From contig JAXGYV010000003.1 of the NCBI GenBank assembly GCA_040772045.1, forward strand, positions 62,001 through 126,000: 64,000 bases of DNA, given 5' to 3'. This DNA comes from JAXGYV01 sp040772045 (lineage in GTDB: Bacteria > Actinomycetota > Thermoleophilia > UBA2241). A program made the position numbers and the translations under genes. Shown here one piece after another: positions 38,178 through 46,270 of the stretch. Position 1 is the stretch's first letter, and each line of letters opens with the position of its first letter. The notes under the pieces were generated by a model, which saw only the letters and a list, made by a program, of their open reading frames with translations, was not told the DNA's origin and made no database searches.

Positions 38178-38957
38178 CTACCCTCCGTAGGCCACGCGCA
38201 TGAGCATCAAGCCGCGAGCCGGCGCCGTGCGCCCCATGCGCCGCCGCTCCCCGCAAGTCAGAGCGGCGGCGATGTCGTCTAACGTCAGCCGGCCGAGCGC
38301 CACCTCGACCATGGAGCCCACCATCACCCGTACCATCATGTGGAGGAAGCTGCGCGCGGTGACCTCGAAGACCCATTCCTCGCCGCACCCCTCGATTACC
38401 GCAGCCGGACGCCACGTCGCCGCGAGCACCTCGCGCGTGCAGTCGCGGTACAAATGCGCGGACGGCGTGAGCGCGCGCCAGTCGCGCCGGCCCGTAAACA
38501 CCGCGGCCGAGGCCACCAAGACCTCGGTGTCCACACGACCATGGACGTGCCACACGAAGTGCCGTTCGAGCGCGGGCCTCTCCGGCGCGAGCCAGAGACG
38601 GTAACGATAGGTCCGCGCCACGGCCGCGCGCGCGTCAAAACCTTCGGGCACGCAGGTAACCGCACTCACCGCCACGTCTTCGGGCAACAGCGCGTTGAGC
38701 CCCAGACGCAGCCGCTCCGGCACCACGCGAGCCCCCGTGACGAAGGAAGCCACCTGGCCCGCGGCGTGCACGCCGGCATCGGTTCGCCCAGCTACGCGCA
38801 CGATCACGGGATGTCGCAGGAAGATCCCCAGCGCCCGTTCGACCTCACCTTGGACCGTGCGCCGCCCCGGCTGTTTGGCCCACCCCGAGAAGGCAGTCCC
38901 GTCGTACGCCAGGTCGAGCCTGACCGCCGTACCCTGGTGAGTTCTACCGCTCGCCAT
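38178..38957 (-). CDS. truA: tRNA pseudouridine(38-40) synthase TruA
   Basis: A 259-residue enzyme isomerising uridines 38-40 in the tRNA anticodon arm. The catalytic Asp is in RVAGRTDAGVHAAGQV, and RLDLAYDGTAFSGWAKQ and ARSFLHMMVRVMVGSM are family signatures. The ATG at 38957 overlaps the ecfT stop by one base. It ends the long ribosomal/ECF transcription block; rplM and rpsI, which often follow truA, are not here. Confidence 0.96.
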   Translation of the reverse strand: MASGRTHQGTAVRLDLAYDGTAFSGWAKQPGRRTVQGEVERALGIFLRHPVIVRVAGRTDAGVHAAGQVASFVTGARVVPERLRLGLNALLPEDVAVSAVTCVPEGFDARAAVARTYRYRLWLAPERPALERHFVWHVHGRVDTEVLVASAAVFTGRRDWRALTPSAHLYRDCTREVLAATWRPAAVIEGCGEEWVFEVTARSFLHMMVRVMVGSMVEVALGRLTLDDIAAALTCGERRRMGRTAPARGLMLMRVAYGG

Positions 38958-39751
38958 CACCACAGCGTACCGGCGGCGACGGCCATGACAACGATGCCCG
39001 CGACCGCCACGAGCAGCACTCCATCGCGCCAACTCGCACGCAGCGGGTGGAGCCTGCTGCGTTGCACCCCAGGCACGTAACAACGTGCCTCCATCGCCAA
39101 AGCAAGATCGTCTGCACGACGAAAGCTCAGCACGAACAGGGGTACCAGAACGGGAACCAACGCGCGAGCTCTGCGCAGAGGTCCACCGTGTGAGAAATCG
39201 GCCCCCCGTGCCCGCTGCGCGCGCATGATCGTCTCCAGCTCGGCGAGGAGCGTCGGGATGAAACGGAGGGCAATGGTAACCATGAGCGCCAGCTCCTCAG
39301 TGGGCACGCGAAGCCGCCGCAAGGGTCGCCCAAGCCAGGCCAAACCATCGGTGAGCGCCACCGGAGAGGTAGTGAGGGTGAGCAGCGAACCGAAGAGTAC
39401 GAGCACGATGAGGCGCAGGCTGAGGTACCCCGCCAATTCGAGACCACGCCAGCTCAGGCGTATAGGGCCAAAGCGGAAGAAGGCCTCGCCGGGCGCGAAG
39501 AGGATCTGGACGAGGAACGTCAGGGCAACGAGCCACAGTACCGGCTTCAGTGCACGCCAGAACCAGCGCGCGGGGACGCGGCTGACGATCAGGCCGATCG
39601 TCGCCGCACCGCTGTAGAAGGCGAGAGAGATGAAGGCATCGCGTGTGAACAGTGCCACCGACAGGACCCCCACGGCAACGATCTTCGCCCGCGCATCCAG
39701 CGCGTGGAGCCACGAGGCGGCGGGGTAATACTGCGCGACCGCCGCCCTCAT
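38957..39751 (-). CDS. ecfT: Energy-coupling factor transporter membrane protein EcfT
   Basis: A 264-residue membrane scaffold of a group II ECF vitamin/metal transporter, with about five to six hydrophobic helices. The two Arg-containing coupling motifs that contact the ATPases appear as RAQRARGADF and AMEARCYVPG. It overlaps ecfA2 by four bases and truA by one. The substrate-binding S component is not encoded nearby, as expected for modules shared by several S components. Confidence 0.93.
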   Translation of the reverse strand: MRAAVAQYYPAASWLHALDARAKIVAVGVLSVALFTRDAFISLAFYSGAATIGLIVSRVPARWFWRALKPVLWLVALTFLVQILFAPGEAFFRFGPIRLSWRGLELAGYLSLRLIVLVLFGSLLTLTTSPVALTDGLAWLGRPLRRLRVPTEELALMVTIALRFIPTLLAELETIMRAQRARGADFSHGGPLRRARALVPVLVPLFVLSFRRADDLALAMEARCYVPGVQRSRLHPLRASWRDGVLLVAVAGIVVMAVAAGTLW

Positions 39752-40572
39752 GCCAGTGCCTCAGCGGCGGCGGTCGCCGTCCGCGGCGGGTGAGCGAGGG
39801 GCCGGCCGAGCCGGCGCCAGAGCTCCACGAGCGTGGGCACCTGCAAACCATGAGACTCAAGGAGCTCCACGCCGCCAGCGGCGAAGTCCCAAGCACCACT
39901 AGCCGCCAGCCGGCCCCCTGCGAGGACAACGCGCTGCTCGCACAGTTCCCACGCGCGATCCACCTCGTGCGTCGCGAGCACGACCGTCTCGCCGCTCGTC
40001 GCGAGCCCCCGCAGGATAGCGCTCAGGTCTCGCCGTGCCGCCGGATCGAGACCGACGAACGGTTCGTCGAGGAGCAGCGCCCGCGGCCGCATGGCCAGCA
40101 CACCGGCCAGTGCCAGGCGTCGCTGCTCGCCGCCGGAGAGCGCGTAGGGATGGCGCCGCGCGAAGAGGGCGGGTGAGAGGCCTACGCGCTCCATCGCTTC
40201 CGCGACCGCCTCCTGCACCTGCTGCGGCGGCCAGCCGAGCTGGCGGGGACCAAAGGCCACGTCCTCCTCGCACGTAGCAGCGAAGAGCTGGCGCTCCGCT
40301 TGCTGGAACACGAGGCCCACCGACCGCTGGGCTTCGGCGTAGCCGCGGTCGGCCATGCCAACTCCACCCAGACGCACCTCTCCCTCGTCCGGGTCGAGCA
40401 GGCCACGCAAGATCAGCAGCAGTGTCGACTTGCCTGACCCCGCTGGACCAAGTAAGGCCGTACTGCTGCCTGGAGCCAGCGACAGCGAGATGTCGCGCAG
40501 CGCGAGCACTCGCTGCTCGCCGGCTTGATACGCGAACGAGAGATGCTCGCACACCATCCCCAACCCCGTCAC
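39748..40572 (-). CDS. ecfA2: ECF transporter ATPase EcfA2
   Basis: A 274-residue ABC ATPase. Walker A is GPAGSGKST, the Q-loop region is VFQQAERQLF, the signature is LSGGEQRRLALAG, Walker B is LLLDEPFVGLD and the H-loop is LATHEVDRAW with the switch His intact. It pairs with EcfA1 to drive the EcfT/S-component transporter at the membrane. The GTG start overlaps the ecfA1 stop by four bases. Confidence 0.93.
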   Translation of the reverse strand: MTGLGMVCEHLSFAYQAGEQRVLALRDISLSLAPGSSTALLGPAGSGKSTLLLILRGLLDPDEGEVRLGGVGMADRGYAEAQRSVGLVFQQAERQLFAATCEEDVAFGPRQLGWPPQQVQEAVAEAMERVGLSPALFARRHPYALSGGEQRRLALAGVLAMRPRALLLDEPFVGLDPAARRDLSAILRGLATSGETVVLATHEVDRAWELCEQRVVLAGGRLAASGAWDFAAGGVELLESHGLQVPTLVELWRRLGRPLAHPPRTATAAAEALA

Positions 40573-41399
40573 GAGACGACCTCTCGCAGCGCGGTTACCA
40601 GCCCTTCCAGGTCCAGTGGGAGAGTTCCCAGCCGACGACCGCGCCGCTCGACCTCAGCCGCCACGGCAGCGGGAAGGGGCAGGCCGAGCGAGAGCCGAGC
40701 GAGAGCCTCCTGATCCGTGAACAGCGTCGCCGCCGGACCGTCAAAGGCCACCGTCCCTGCGTCGAGCGCAATCACCCGGGCGGCGATCGCGGCCTCCTCC
40801 ATCTCCTGCGTTACGAGGATCACCGTGAGACCCTCCGCGTGAAGCCGGCGTACCGCCGCGAGGACGTCATGCTTTCCGGCGGCATCCAGCATCGAGGTGG
40901 GTTCATCGAGCACCAAGAGCGTGCGGGGCACTGCCAGCACTCCGGCGAGAGCAACGCGCTGCTTCTGCCCGCCCGAGAGCATGTGCGGCTCTCGCTCTCG
41001 GAGGTCCTCCAGACGAAACGCGCAGATCAGCTCTTCGACGCGCTCCCGAATGCGTTCTGCCGGCCACCCGAGGTTCTCTGGGCCGAAGGCGAGGTCCTCC
41101 TCCACATCGGCACCGACGAACTGGTTCTCCGGGTCCTGGAAGAGGATACCCGCCTCGCGACGTGCGGACAGACGGCCCTCGAGCGTCGTCAGATCGGCAC
41201 CGCACACCAGAGCTCTCGCCGCCGCCGTCGGTCGCTCCAATCCTCCGAGGATTCGGGCGAGCGTCGACTTGCCAGACCCGTTGGCACCCACGATCGCGAC
41301 CGATTCTCCCCGCTGCACGTTCAGCGAGATCCCGCTGAGCGCGGCTTGGTTACCCGGGTACGCGAAACGGAGCTCGCGGATGTCAATCACGGTACTCAT
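40569..41399 (-). CDS. ecfA1: ECF transporter ATPase EcfA1 (altered H-loop)
   Basis: A 276-residue ABC ATPase. Walker A is GANGSGKST, the Q-loop region FQDPENQFVG, the signature LSGGQKQRVALAG and Walker B LLVLDEPTSMLD. The switch His of the H-loop is replaced by Gln198 (LVTQEMEE), so the two ATP sites of the EcfA1-EcfA2 pair may be unequal. The ATG at 41399 is chosen; no ribosome site is evident. It follows rplQ after a hairpin terminator-like sequence. Confidence 0.93.
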   Translation of the reverse strand: MSTVIDIRELRFAYPGNQAALSGISLNVQRGESVAIVGANGSGKSTLARILGGLERPTAAARALVCGADLTTLEGRLSARREAGILFQDPENQFVGADVEEDLAFGPENLGWPAERIRERVEELICAFRLEDLREREPHMLSGGQKQRVALAGVLAVPRTLLVLDEPTSMLDAAGKHDVLAAVRRLHAEGLTVILVTQEMEEAAIAARVIALDAGTVAFDGPAATLFTDQEALARLSLGLPLPAAVAAEVERRGRRLGTLPLDLEGLVTALREVVS

Positions 41400-41444
41400 C
41401 ACACGGTGCACACCGACGGCTCACTCTACCGCAGCAGACAGACG

Positions 41445-41480
41445 AAGGGGGCGGACGCCACTTGCGGCATCCGCCCCCTT
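41445..41480 (-). terminator. Terminator-like hairpin after rplQ
   Basis: AAGGGGGCGGA and TCCGCCCCCTT form a perfect 11-bp stem 23 bases beyond the rplQ stop on the minus strand. Only TT plus a mixed CGTCTGTCTG tract follows, so it may end ribosomal-operon transcription only in part, leaving ecfA1-ecfA2-ecfT-truA at a lower level. Confidence 0.65.
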
Positions 41481-41502
41481 AAAGATCTCCGCGCCGACGT
41501 CT

Positions 41503-41853
41503 TCAGACCAGCTCGAGATACACCATCTCAGCGCCGTCTCCGCTACGAGGGCCGAGCTTCACGATGCGCGTGTAGCCTCCGGCGCGCTGTTCGTAGCGCG
41601 GCGCGATATCGTTGAACAGCTTGTACACGATCTGCTTGTTCCGCAGCAGAGAGATGGCCTGCCGTCGTGCCGCCAGATCTCCCCGCTTCCCCAAGCTGAT
41701 CGCCTGGTCGACGAGCGAACGCACTTCTTTAGCCCTCGCCTCTCCCGTGCGGATCTTCTCGTGTTCGAGGACGGCGACCGCCAACCCCGCGAGCAGCGCC
41801 CGCCGCTGATCGGGCGCCATGTTGAATTTGCGTCCTTGCTTCTGGTGCCGCAT
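41503..41853 (-). CDS. rplQ: 50S ribosomal protein L17
   Basis: A 116-residue large-subunit protein near the peptide exit tunnel. MRHQKQGRKFNMAPDQRRAL is the invariant start, and RIVKLGPRSGDGAEMVYLEL the usual end. It follows rpoA by three bases, the standard end of the alpha operon. Confidence 0.97.
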   Translation of the reverse strand: MRHQKQGRKFNMAPDQRRALLAGLAVAVLEHEKIRTGEARAKEVRSLVDQAISLGKRGDLAARRQAISLLRNKQIVYKLFNDIAPRYEQRAGGYTRIVKLGPRSGDGAEMVYLELV

Positions 41854-41856
41854 ATC

Positions 41857-42810
41857 TCAGTCCTCGCCCCGTAGCTCGAGGCCGCGAGCCACGAGCTTCT
41901 CCCTGACTTCGTCGATACTCTTCTTGCCGAAGTTGGGGATGTTGAGCAGCTCGGCTTCCGTCCTCGAGAGGAGATCGCCGATGGTCTGGATTCCCTCACG
42001 CTTCAGGCAGTTGTACGAGCGCACACCGAGCTCAAGCTCTTCGATCAGCTCGTCTGCAACCGTGGGCCGCTTGGGCTCAACCACAGACGCGACCTCGGCC
42101 GACTCGTCGCCGAACGACCCGACGCCCTGAGCGGCGTCGGTGAAGATCGACAGCCCTTCTACGAGGATGTCTGCCGCCTGCCGCAAAGCCTCCTCCGGCA
42201 ACAGCGCACCGTTCGTCGTGATGTCGAGGATCAGCTTGTCGTAGTCGGTGCGTTGCCCAACTCGAGCGCTCTCCACGTTGTAGGCGACGCGCTTGACCGG
42301 GGTGAAGATGCTATCGATGGGGATTACCCCGATGGTGGTCTCAGAGGGCTTGTTCCCCTCGGCCGGCACATACCCGCTGCCACGACGGATGGTGAGCGTC
42401 ATCTCGAGCACACCGCCCTCGGCGAGAGTAGCGATGTGATGGTCGGGGTTCAGCACCTCGAGCTCCGCCGGCATGTCGATGTCGGCCGCTACCACCTTGC
42501 CCGGCTTGTTCTTCACCAGCCGCACCAGCACCTCATCGAGATCGCCGTGGAGGCGGCACACGAGCCCCTTGAGATTGAGAATGACATCTGTGACATCCTC
42601 TTTGACACCCGCAAGCGTGGCGAACTCGTGGTCCGTACCGTCGATCTTCACGGAGCTTACGGCGGCTCCTTCCAGAGAAGACAGCAGCACGCGGCGCAGA
42701 GAGTTGCCGAATGTATGTCCGAAGCCGCGCTCCAGCGGCTCGACCTCGAAACGAGCCCGATTGGGGGCGAGTTGCTCTCGAATCATTGTGGGCATCTGGA
42801 AATGTAGCAC
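41857..42810 (-). CDS. rpoA: DNA-directed RNA polymerase alpha subunit
   Basis: A 317-residue polymerase subunit that nucleates core assembly. The N-terminal dimerisation domain includes EPLERGFGHTFGNSLRRVLL; the C-terminal domain with the promoter-contact helices ends in IQTIGDLLSRTEAELLNIPN and GKKSIDEVREKL. The GTG start at 42810 has AGGAGG four bases before it; an ATG at 42795 would remove five residues. Confidence 0.97.
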   Translation of the reverse strand: MLHFQMPTMIREQLAPNRARFEVEPLERGFGHTFGNSLRRVLLSSLEGAAVSSVKIDGTDHEFATLAGVKEDVTDVILNLKGLVCRLHGDLDEVLVRLVKNKPGKVVAADIDMPAELEVLNPDHHIATLAEGGVLEMTLTIRRGSGYVPAEGNKPSETTIGVIPIDSIFTPVKRVAYNVESARVGQRTDYDKLILDITTNGALLPEEALRQAADILVEGLSIFTDAAQGVGSFGDESAEVASVVEPKRPTVADELIEELELGVRSYNCLKREGIQTIGDLLSRTEAELLNIPNFGKKSIDEVREKLVARGLELRGED

Positions 42811-42856
42811 CTGGCCTCCTGTCAGGTCCCTGCTCTGCTGGGTCCTGCGACGTGGG

Positions 42857-43477
42857 TCACTTGGAATACAGCTCGATGATGAGCTGTTCCTGGACCGGAG
42901 CGTCGATGTCGCCTCGCTCGGGGATACGCAGGATCTTCCCGGTGAGATTGTCGTGGTCGGCGAGCAGCCATGGAGCCACCGACGACGTGAGATCGGTGGC
43001 CAGACGCACTACTTCGGCGGCCTTGCTGTTCGGGCGCACCGAGACAACATCGTTCGGCCGCAGCTGGTATGACGGAATATCGACCTTCTTGCCATTCACC
43101 AGGAAGTGCGCGTGCCGCACCAGCTGCCGTGCCTGGCGTCGCGATGCGCCGAAACCGAGGCGGTACACCACGTTGTCCAGACGGAGCTCGAGGAGGCGCA
43201 GCAGGTTCTCGCCGGTGACACCTTGCTTCCGGCTGGCGATCTCGTAGTAGTGATGGAACTGGCCTTCGAGCAGCTGGTAGTACCTCCGGGCCTTCTGCTT
43301 CTCCCGCAGCTGCAGGAGATACTCGGACTGCTTAATCCGGCCACGCCCATGCTCGCCCGGCGGGTACGACCGCCTTTCGACCGAACACCTATCCGTGAGA
43401 CAGCGCTCGCCCTTAAGGAACAGCTTGATGTTCTCGCGCCGGCACTGTTTGCATTGCGATGACGTATCTCTGGCCAC
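42857..43477 (-). CDS. rpsD: 30S ribosomal protein S4 (zinc-binding form)
   Basis: A 206-residue primary 16S rRNA binder that starts small-subunit assembly. The N-terminal Cys set (CKQC ... CLTDRC) is the zinc-containing form, and RRQARQLVRHAHFLVNGKKV is the S4 RNA-binding domain. The GTG start follows GGAAGG. Confidence 0.97.
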   Translation of the reverse strand: MARDTSSQCKQCRRENIKLFLKGERCLTDRCSVERRSYPPGEHGRGRIKQSEYLLQLREKQKARRYYQLLEGQFHHYYEIASRKQGVTGENLLRLLELRLDNVVYRLGFGASRRQARQLVRHAHFLVNGKKVDIPSYQLRPNDVVSVRPNSKAAEVVRLATDLTSSVAPWLLADHDNLTGKILRIPERGDIDAPVQEQLIIELYSK

Positions 43478-43489
43478 TGCACAACCTTC

Positions 43490-43888
43490 CTAGACCCGAC
43501 GCCGCTTACGCGGGCGGCACCCGTTGTGGGGCACGGGCGTGACATCCTTGACGCTCAGGATCTCCAGGCCAGCCGCCTGCAGTGAACGGACAGCTGTCTC
43601 GCGACCCGATCCTGGGCCACGTACAAAGACCTCGACCTTCTGAAGGCCGTGTTCCATGCCCTTCTTGGCACAGGCCTCAGCCGTAACCTGAGCCGCGAAC
43701 GGCGTGCTCTTCCGCGAGCCCTTGAACCCAGCCGACCCAGCGCTCTCCCAGGCGATGACGTTCCCTTCCTTATCGGTAAGCGTCACCAGCGTGTTGTTGA
43801 ACGATGTCTTGATATGCGCCTGCCCGATGGCGATATTCTTGCGCACCCTGCGACGCTGGCGTCCCTTGGCTCTCTGCGGTTTGGCCAC
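43490..43888 (-). CDS. rpsK: 30S ribosomal protein S11
   Basis: A 132-residue platform protein of the small subunit. AHIKTSFNNTLVTLTDKEGN and the basic end DVTPVPHNGCRPRKRRRV are diagnostic. It has a GTG start and lies between rpsM and rpsD in the standard alpha operon order. Confidence 0.97.
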   Translation of the reverse strand: MAKPQRAKGRQRRRVRKNIAIGQAHIKTSFNNTLVTLTDKEGNVIAWESAGSAGFKGSRKSTPFAAQVTAEACAKKGMEHGLQKVEVFVRGPGSGRETAVRSLQAAGLEILSVKDVTPVPHNGCRPRKRRRV

Positions 43889-43927
43889 TCCCGTCTTCTC
43901 CTCTACGCCGTCCCGATTGGGCGATGC

Positions 43928-44299
43928 CTACTTTTTGCGCTTGCCGCCGACGGTCCGCTTGGGACCCTTCCGCGTGCGTGCGTTCGTCTTGGTCCGCTGG
44001 CCGTCTACCGGCATGCCACGCCGGTGGCGGATGCCCTTGTAGCAGCCAATATCCATGAGCCGCTTGATGTTCTGCGACCGCTCGCGGCGAAGGTCGCCCT
44101 CCACCGTAGCCCCTCGATCGATCGCCTCACGAAGTTTCACGATCTCTTCCTCGGTGAGGTCGCGCACTTTGGTGTTCGGGTCGATCCCGAGCTGACCGAG
44201 AATCACATTCGACGTCGAGCGACCCACACCGTAGATGTACGTGAGACCGATCTCTACCCGCTTCTGCGGCGGGATATTGACCCCGGCGATTCGCGCCAT
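43928..44299 (-). CDS. rpsM: 30S ribosomal protein S13
   Basis: A 123-residue head protein contacting tRNA and the large subunit. It begins MARIAGVNIPPQKRVEIGLT and ends with the basic GTKRTNARTRKG-type tail (here QRTKTNARTRKGPKRTVGGK). It follows rpmJ by six bases. Confidence 0.97.
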   Translation of the reverse strand: MARIAGVNIPPQKRVEIGLTYIYGVGRSTSNVILGQLGIDPNTKVRDLTEEEIVKLREAIDRGATVEGDLRRERSQNIKRLMDIGCYKGIRHRRGMPVDGQRTKTNARTRKGPKRTVGGKRKK

Positions 44300-44305
44300 A
44301 CTCTC

Positions 44306-44419
44306 CTACCCCTGCCTTTGACGATGACGTGGGTTCGTGCAGATGATCTGCACCACGCCGTGCCGGCGGATGATCTTGCACTTCTCGCAGATCGGCTTGA
44401 TGGATGCTCTAACCTTCAT
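44306..44419 (-). CDS. rpmJ: 50S ribosomal protein L36
   Basis: A 37-residue protein starting MKVRASIKPICEKCKIIRR and ending CTNPRHRQRQG. The complete C-C-C-H zinc ribbon (C11, C14, C27, H32) makes this the zinc form. It sits between infA and rpsM as expected. Confidence 0.97.
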   Translation of the reverse strand: MKVRASIKPICEKCKIIRRHGVVQIICTNPRHRQRQG

Positions 44420-44487
44420 GTCTTCCTCACTCAGAACGAAGCGGCTTTCCCCAGGGAGATGCCCACTCCACCACGTTGCTCTTTTCT

Positions 44488-44709
44488 CTACTTGAATCGA
44501 TACGTGATCCGACCCCGTTGGAGGTCATACGGCGACAACTCGACCTTCACCCGATCTCCGGGCAAGATGCGGATGTAGTGCATTCGCATCTTGCCCGAGA
44601 TGTGGGCCAGCACTTCATGCTGGTTATCGAGCTGCACACGGAACATCGTGTTCGGCAACGCCTCGACCACGACGCCCTCGATCTCTATTGCCTCTTCCTT
44701 TTTTACCAT
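44488..44709 (-). CDS. infA: Translation initiation factor IF-1
   Basis: A 73-residue OB-fold protein that blocks the ribosomal A site during initiation. Seen are EIEGVVVEALPNTMFRVQLD, HEVLAHISGKMRMHYIRILP and the end SPYDLQRGRITYRFK. The ATG at 44709 gives the normal length, with GGGAG upstream. An extended -10 element stands 33 bases before the start codon. Confidence 0.97.
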   Translation of the reverse strand: MVKKEEAIEIEGVVVEALPNTMFRVQLDNQHEVLAHISGKMRMHYIRILPGDRVKVELSPYDLQRGRITYRFK

Positions 44710-44741
44710 GCTCTCCCGCGTATCACCGAAGGCGGCCAGGA

Positions 44742-44750
44742 ATAATACCA
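44742..44750 (-). promoter_or_regulatory. Extended -10 promoter element of infA
   Basis: TGGTATTAT on the minus strand is a strong extended -10 match. Transcription would start about 26 bases before the infA ATG, giving the infA-rpmJ-rpsM group an internal promoter within the larger ribosomal block. Confidence 0.6.
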
Positions 44751-44829
44751 TACGTACGCGGCGCCGGCGAAGTCGCGCGCCCGTACGCCGAGCTATAGGC
44801 ACCGGAGACTCGCGCTGCGGCCCCCATCC

Positions 44830-45591
44830 TCAGCGGCCCTCTGACGGCCGCCGCGTGAGAACCCGAGGACCACGTTTCGTGATCGCCACCGTGTGTTCGA
44901 AATGCGCGGACAAGGAGTGGTCGGCCGTGTGGATCGCCCACCCATCTGGGGCGACGACAACCTCGTGGTCGCCCATGTTCACCATCGGCTCGATCGCCAA
45001 TACCATTCCCGCCTGCAGACGCGGCCCACGACCAGGCTCCCCGTAGTTGGGGATCTGCGGGTCCTCGTGCATCTCGCGACCCACGCCATGCCCCACGAGC
45101 GAGCGCACCACGTTGAAGCCCGCGCGCTCGACAACCTCTTGCACGGCGTGCGACACGTCGCCCAATCGCCTCCCTTGCCGACACTGGCGGATGGCCGCCT
45201 CCAGCGAGTCGCGTGTTGTATGCAGCAAGCGCTTGGCATCGTCGTCGACATCGCCGACGGCGACCGTTACCGCGGAGTCGGTCACAAAGCCGTCCAGAGT
45301 AACGCCCACATCGATGCTCAAGAGATCCCCATCTCGCACGCGGTAGGCGCCCGGTATTCCATGCACCACCATATCGTTGGGCGAGGCGCAGATGGAACCC
45401 GGGAAACCCCGATATCCTTTGAAGCTAGGCTCGCCCCCGTGCTCGCGGATGAAGGCCTCAGCCAGTTCGTCTAGTTCTCGTGTGGTGATCCCTGGCCGAG
45501 CAGCCACCGTAAGCTCCTCCAGACAGGCAGCCAGCACGCGGCCGGCAGCCGCCATTACTTCAATCTCTGCGTCTGATTTCCGAACGATCAC
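44830..45591 (-). CDS. map: Type I methionine aminopeptidase
   Basis: A 253-residue enzyme removing the initiator Met from nascent proteins. The five metal ligands are recognisable: D in SIDVGVTLDGFVTDSAVTV (two), H in LVGHGVGREMHEDP, E in AIEPMV and E in HFEHTVAITKRG. The GTG at 45591 overlaps the adk stop by four bases; frame upstream of it only duplicates adk sequence. Confidence 0.96.
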   Translation of the reverse strand: MIVRKSDAEIEVMAAAGRVLAACLEELTVAARPGITTRELDELAEAFIREHGGEPSFKGYRGFPGSICASPNDMVVHGIPGAYRVRDGDLLSIDVGVTLDGFVTDSAVTVAVGDVDDDAKRLLHTTRDSLEAAIRQCRQGRRLGDVSHAVQEVVERAGFNVVRSLVGHGVGREMHEDPQIPNYGEPGRGPRLQAGMVLAIEPMVNMGDHEVVVAPDGWAIHTADHSLSAHFEHTVAITKRGPRVLTRRPSEGR

Positions 45592-46247
45592 GCCATCGCG
45601 GACAGCGCCAGCTTGACGTCGACCCATACCTCGTTCGGCATGCGGCCGCCACCGTGGACCGTGTTCACTAACCCCTTGGTCGCGTAGTAGTCGACGAGCG
45701 GCTGGGTCTGCTCTCCGTACACGACCAGGCGATTTCGTACCGTCTGCTCATTGTCGTCCGCTCGCTGATACAGCTCCGCCCCACAGGCATCGCACACGCC
45801 CTCTTTGGCCGGCGGGTCGAACTTCACGTGGTAGCCCTTGCCACACTTGCTGCACATGCGCCTGCCAGAGAGACGTTCCACAAGCTCCTCCGGAGGCACC
45901 TCGAGGACTACCACGTGCGTAAGGCTACGGCCAGCGGCGGCCAGCATCGCGTCGAGCGCCTCGGCCTGCTGAATGGTGCGGGGAAACCCATCCAGGAGGA
46001 AGCCAGCCGCCGCGTCTGGCTCAGCCAGCCGTTCGCGAATGATGCCGACGACCACATCGTCCGGCACTAGCTTGCCCGCCTGCATGAACTGCTGAGCCTC
46101 TTTCCCCAGTTGCGTTCCGGCGGCAACCGCGGCGCGGAGGATCTCGCCAGTCGAAATGTGAGGAAGCCCGAACGCTGCTACGATCCGTTCGGCCTGCGTT
46201 CCCTTGCCCGCGCCCGGCGCACCGAGCAAGACGACATTGAGCTCCAC
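45588..46247 (-). CDS. adk: Adenylate kinase
   Basis: A 219-residue enzyme balancing ATP, ADP and AMP. The phosphate loop is LLGAPGAGKGTQAERI, the AMP site includes STGEILRAAV and LLDGFPRTIQQAEAL, and the lid carries four Cys (CSKCG ... CDACG), a zinc-binding lid typical of Gram-positive bacteria. The GTG at 46247 after GGAGAG gives the family's normal start. secY lies 23 bases upstream. Confidence 0.96.
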   Translation of the reverse strand: MELNVVLLGAPGAGKGTQAERIVAAFGLPHISTGEILRAAVAAGTQLGKEAQQFMQAGKLVPDDVVVGIIRERLAEPDAAAGFLLDGFPRTIQQAEALDAMLAAAGRSLTHVVVLEVPPEELVERLSGRRMCSKCGKGYHVKFDPPAKEGVCDACGAELYQRADDNEQTVRNRLVVYGEQTQPLVDYYATKGLVNTVHGGGRMPNEVWVDVKLALSAMA

Positions 46248-46270
46248 CTGACTCAACTCTCCACCCCCGT

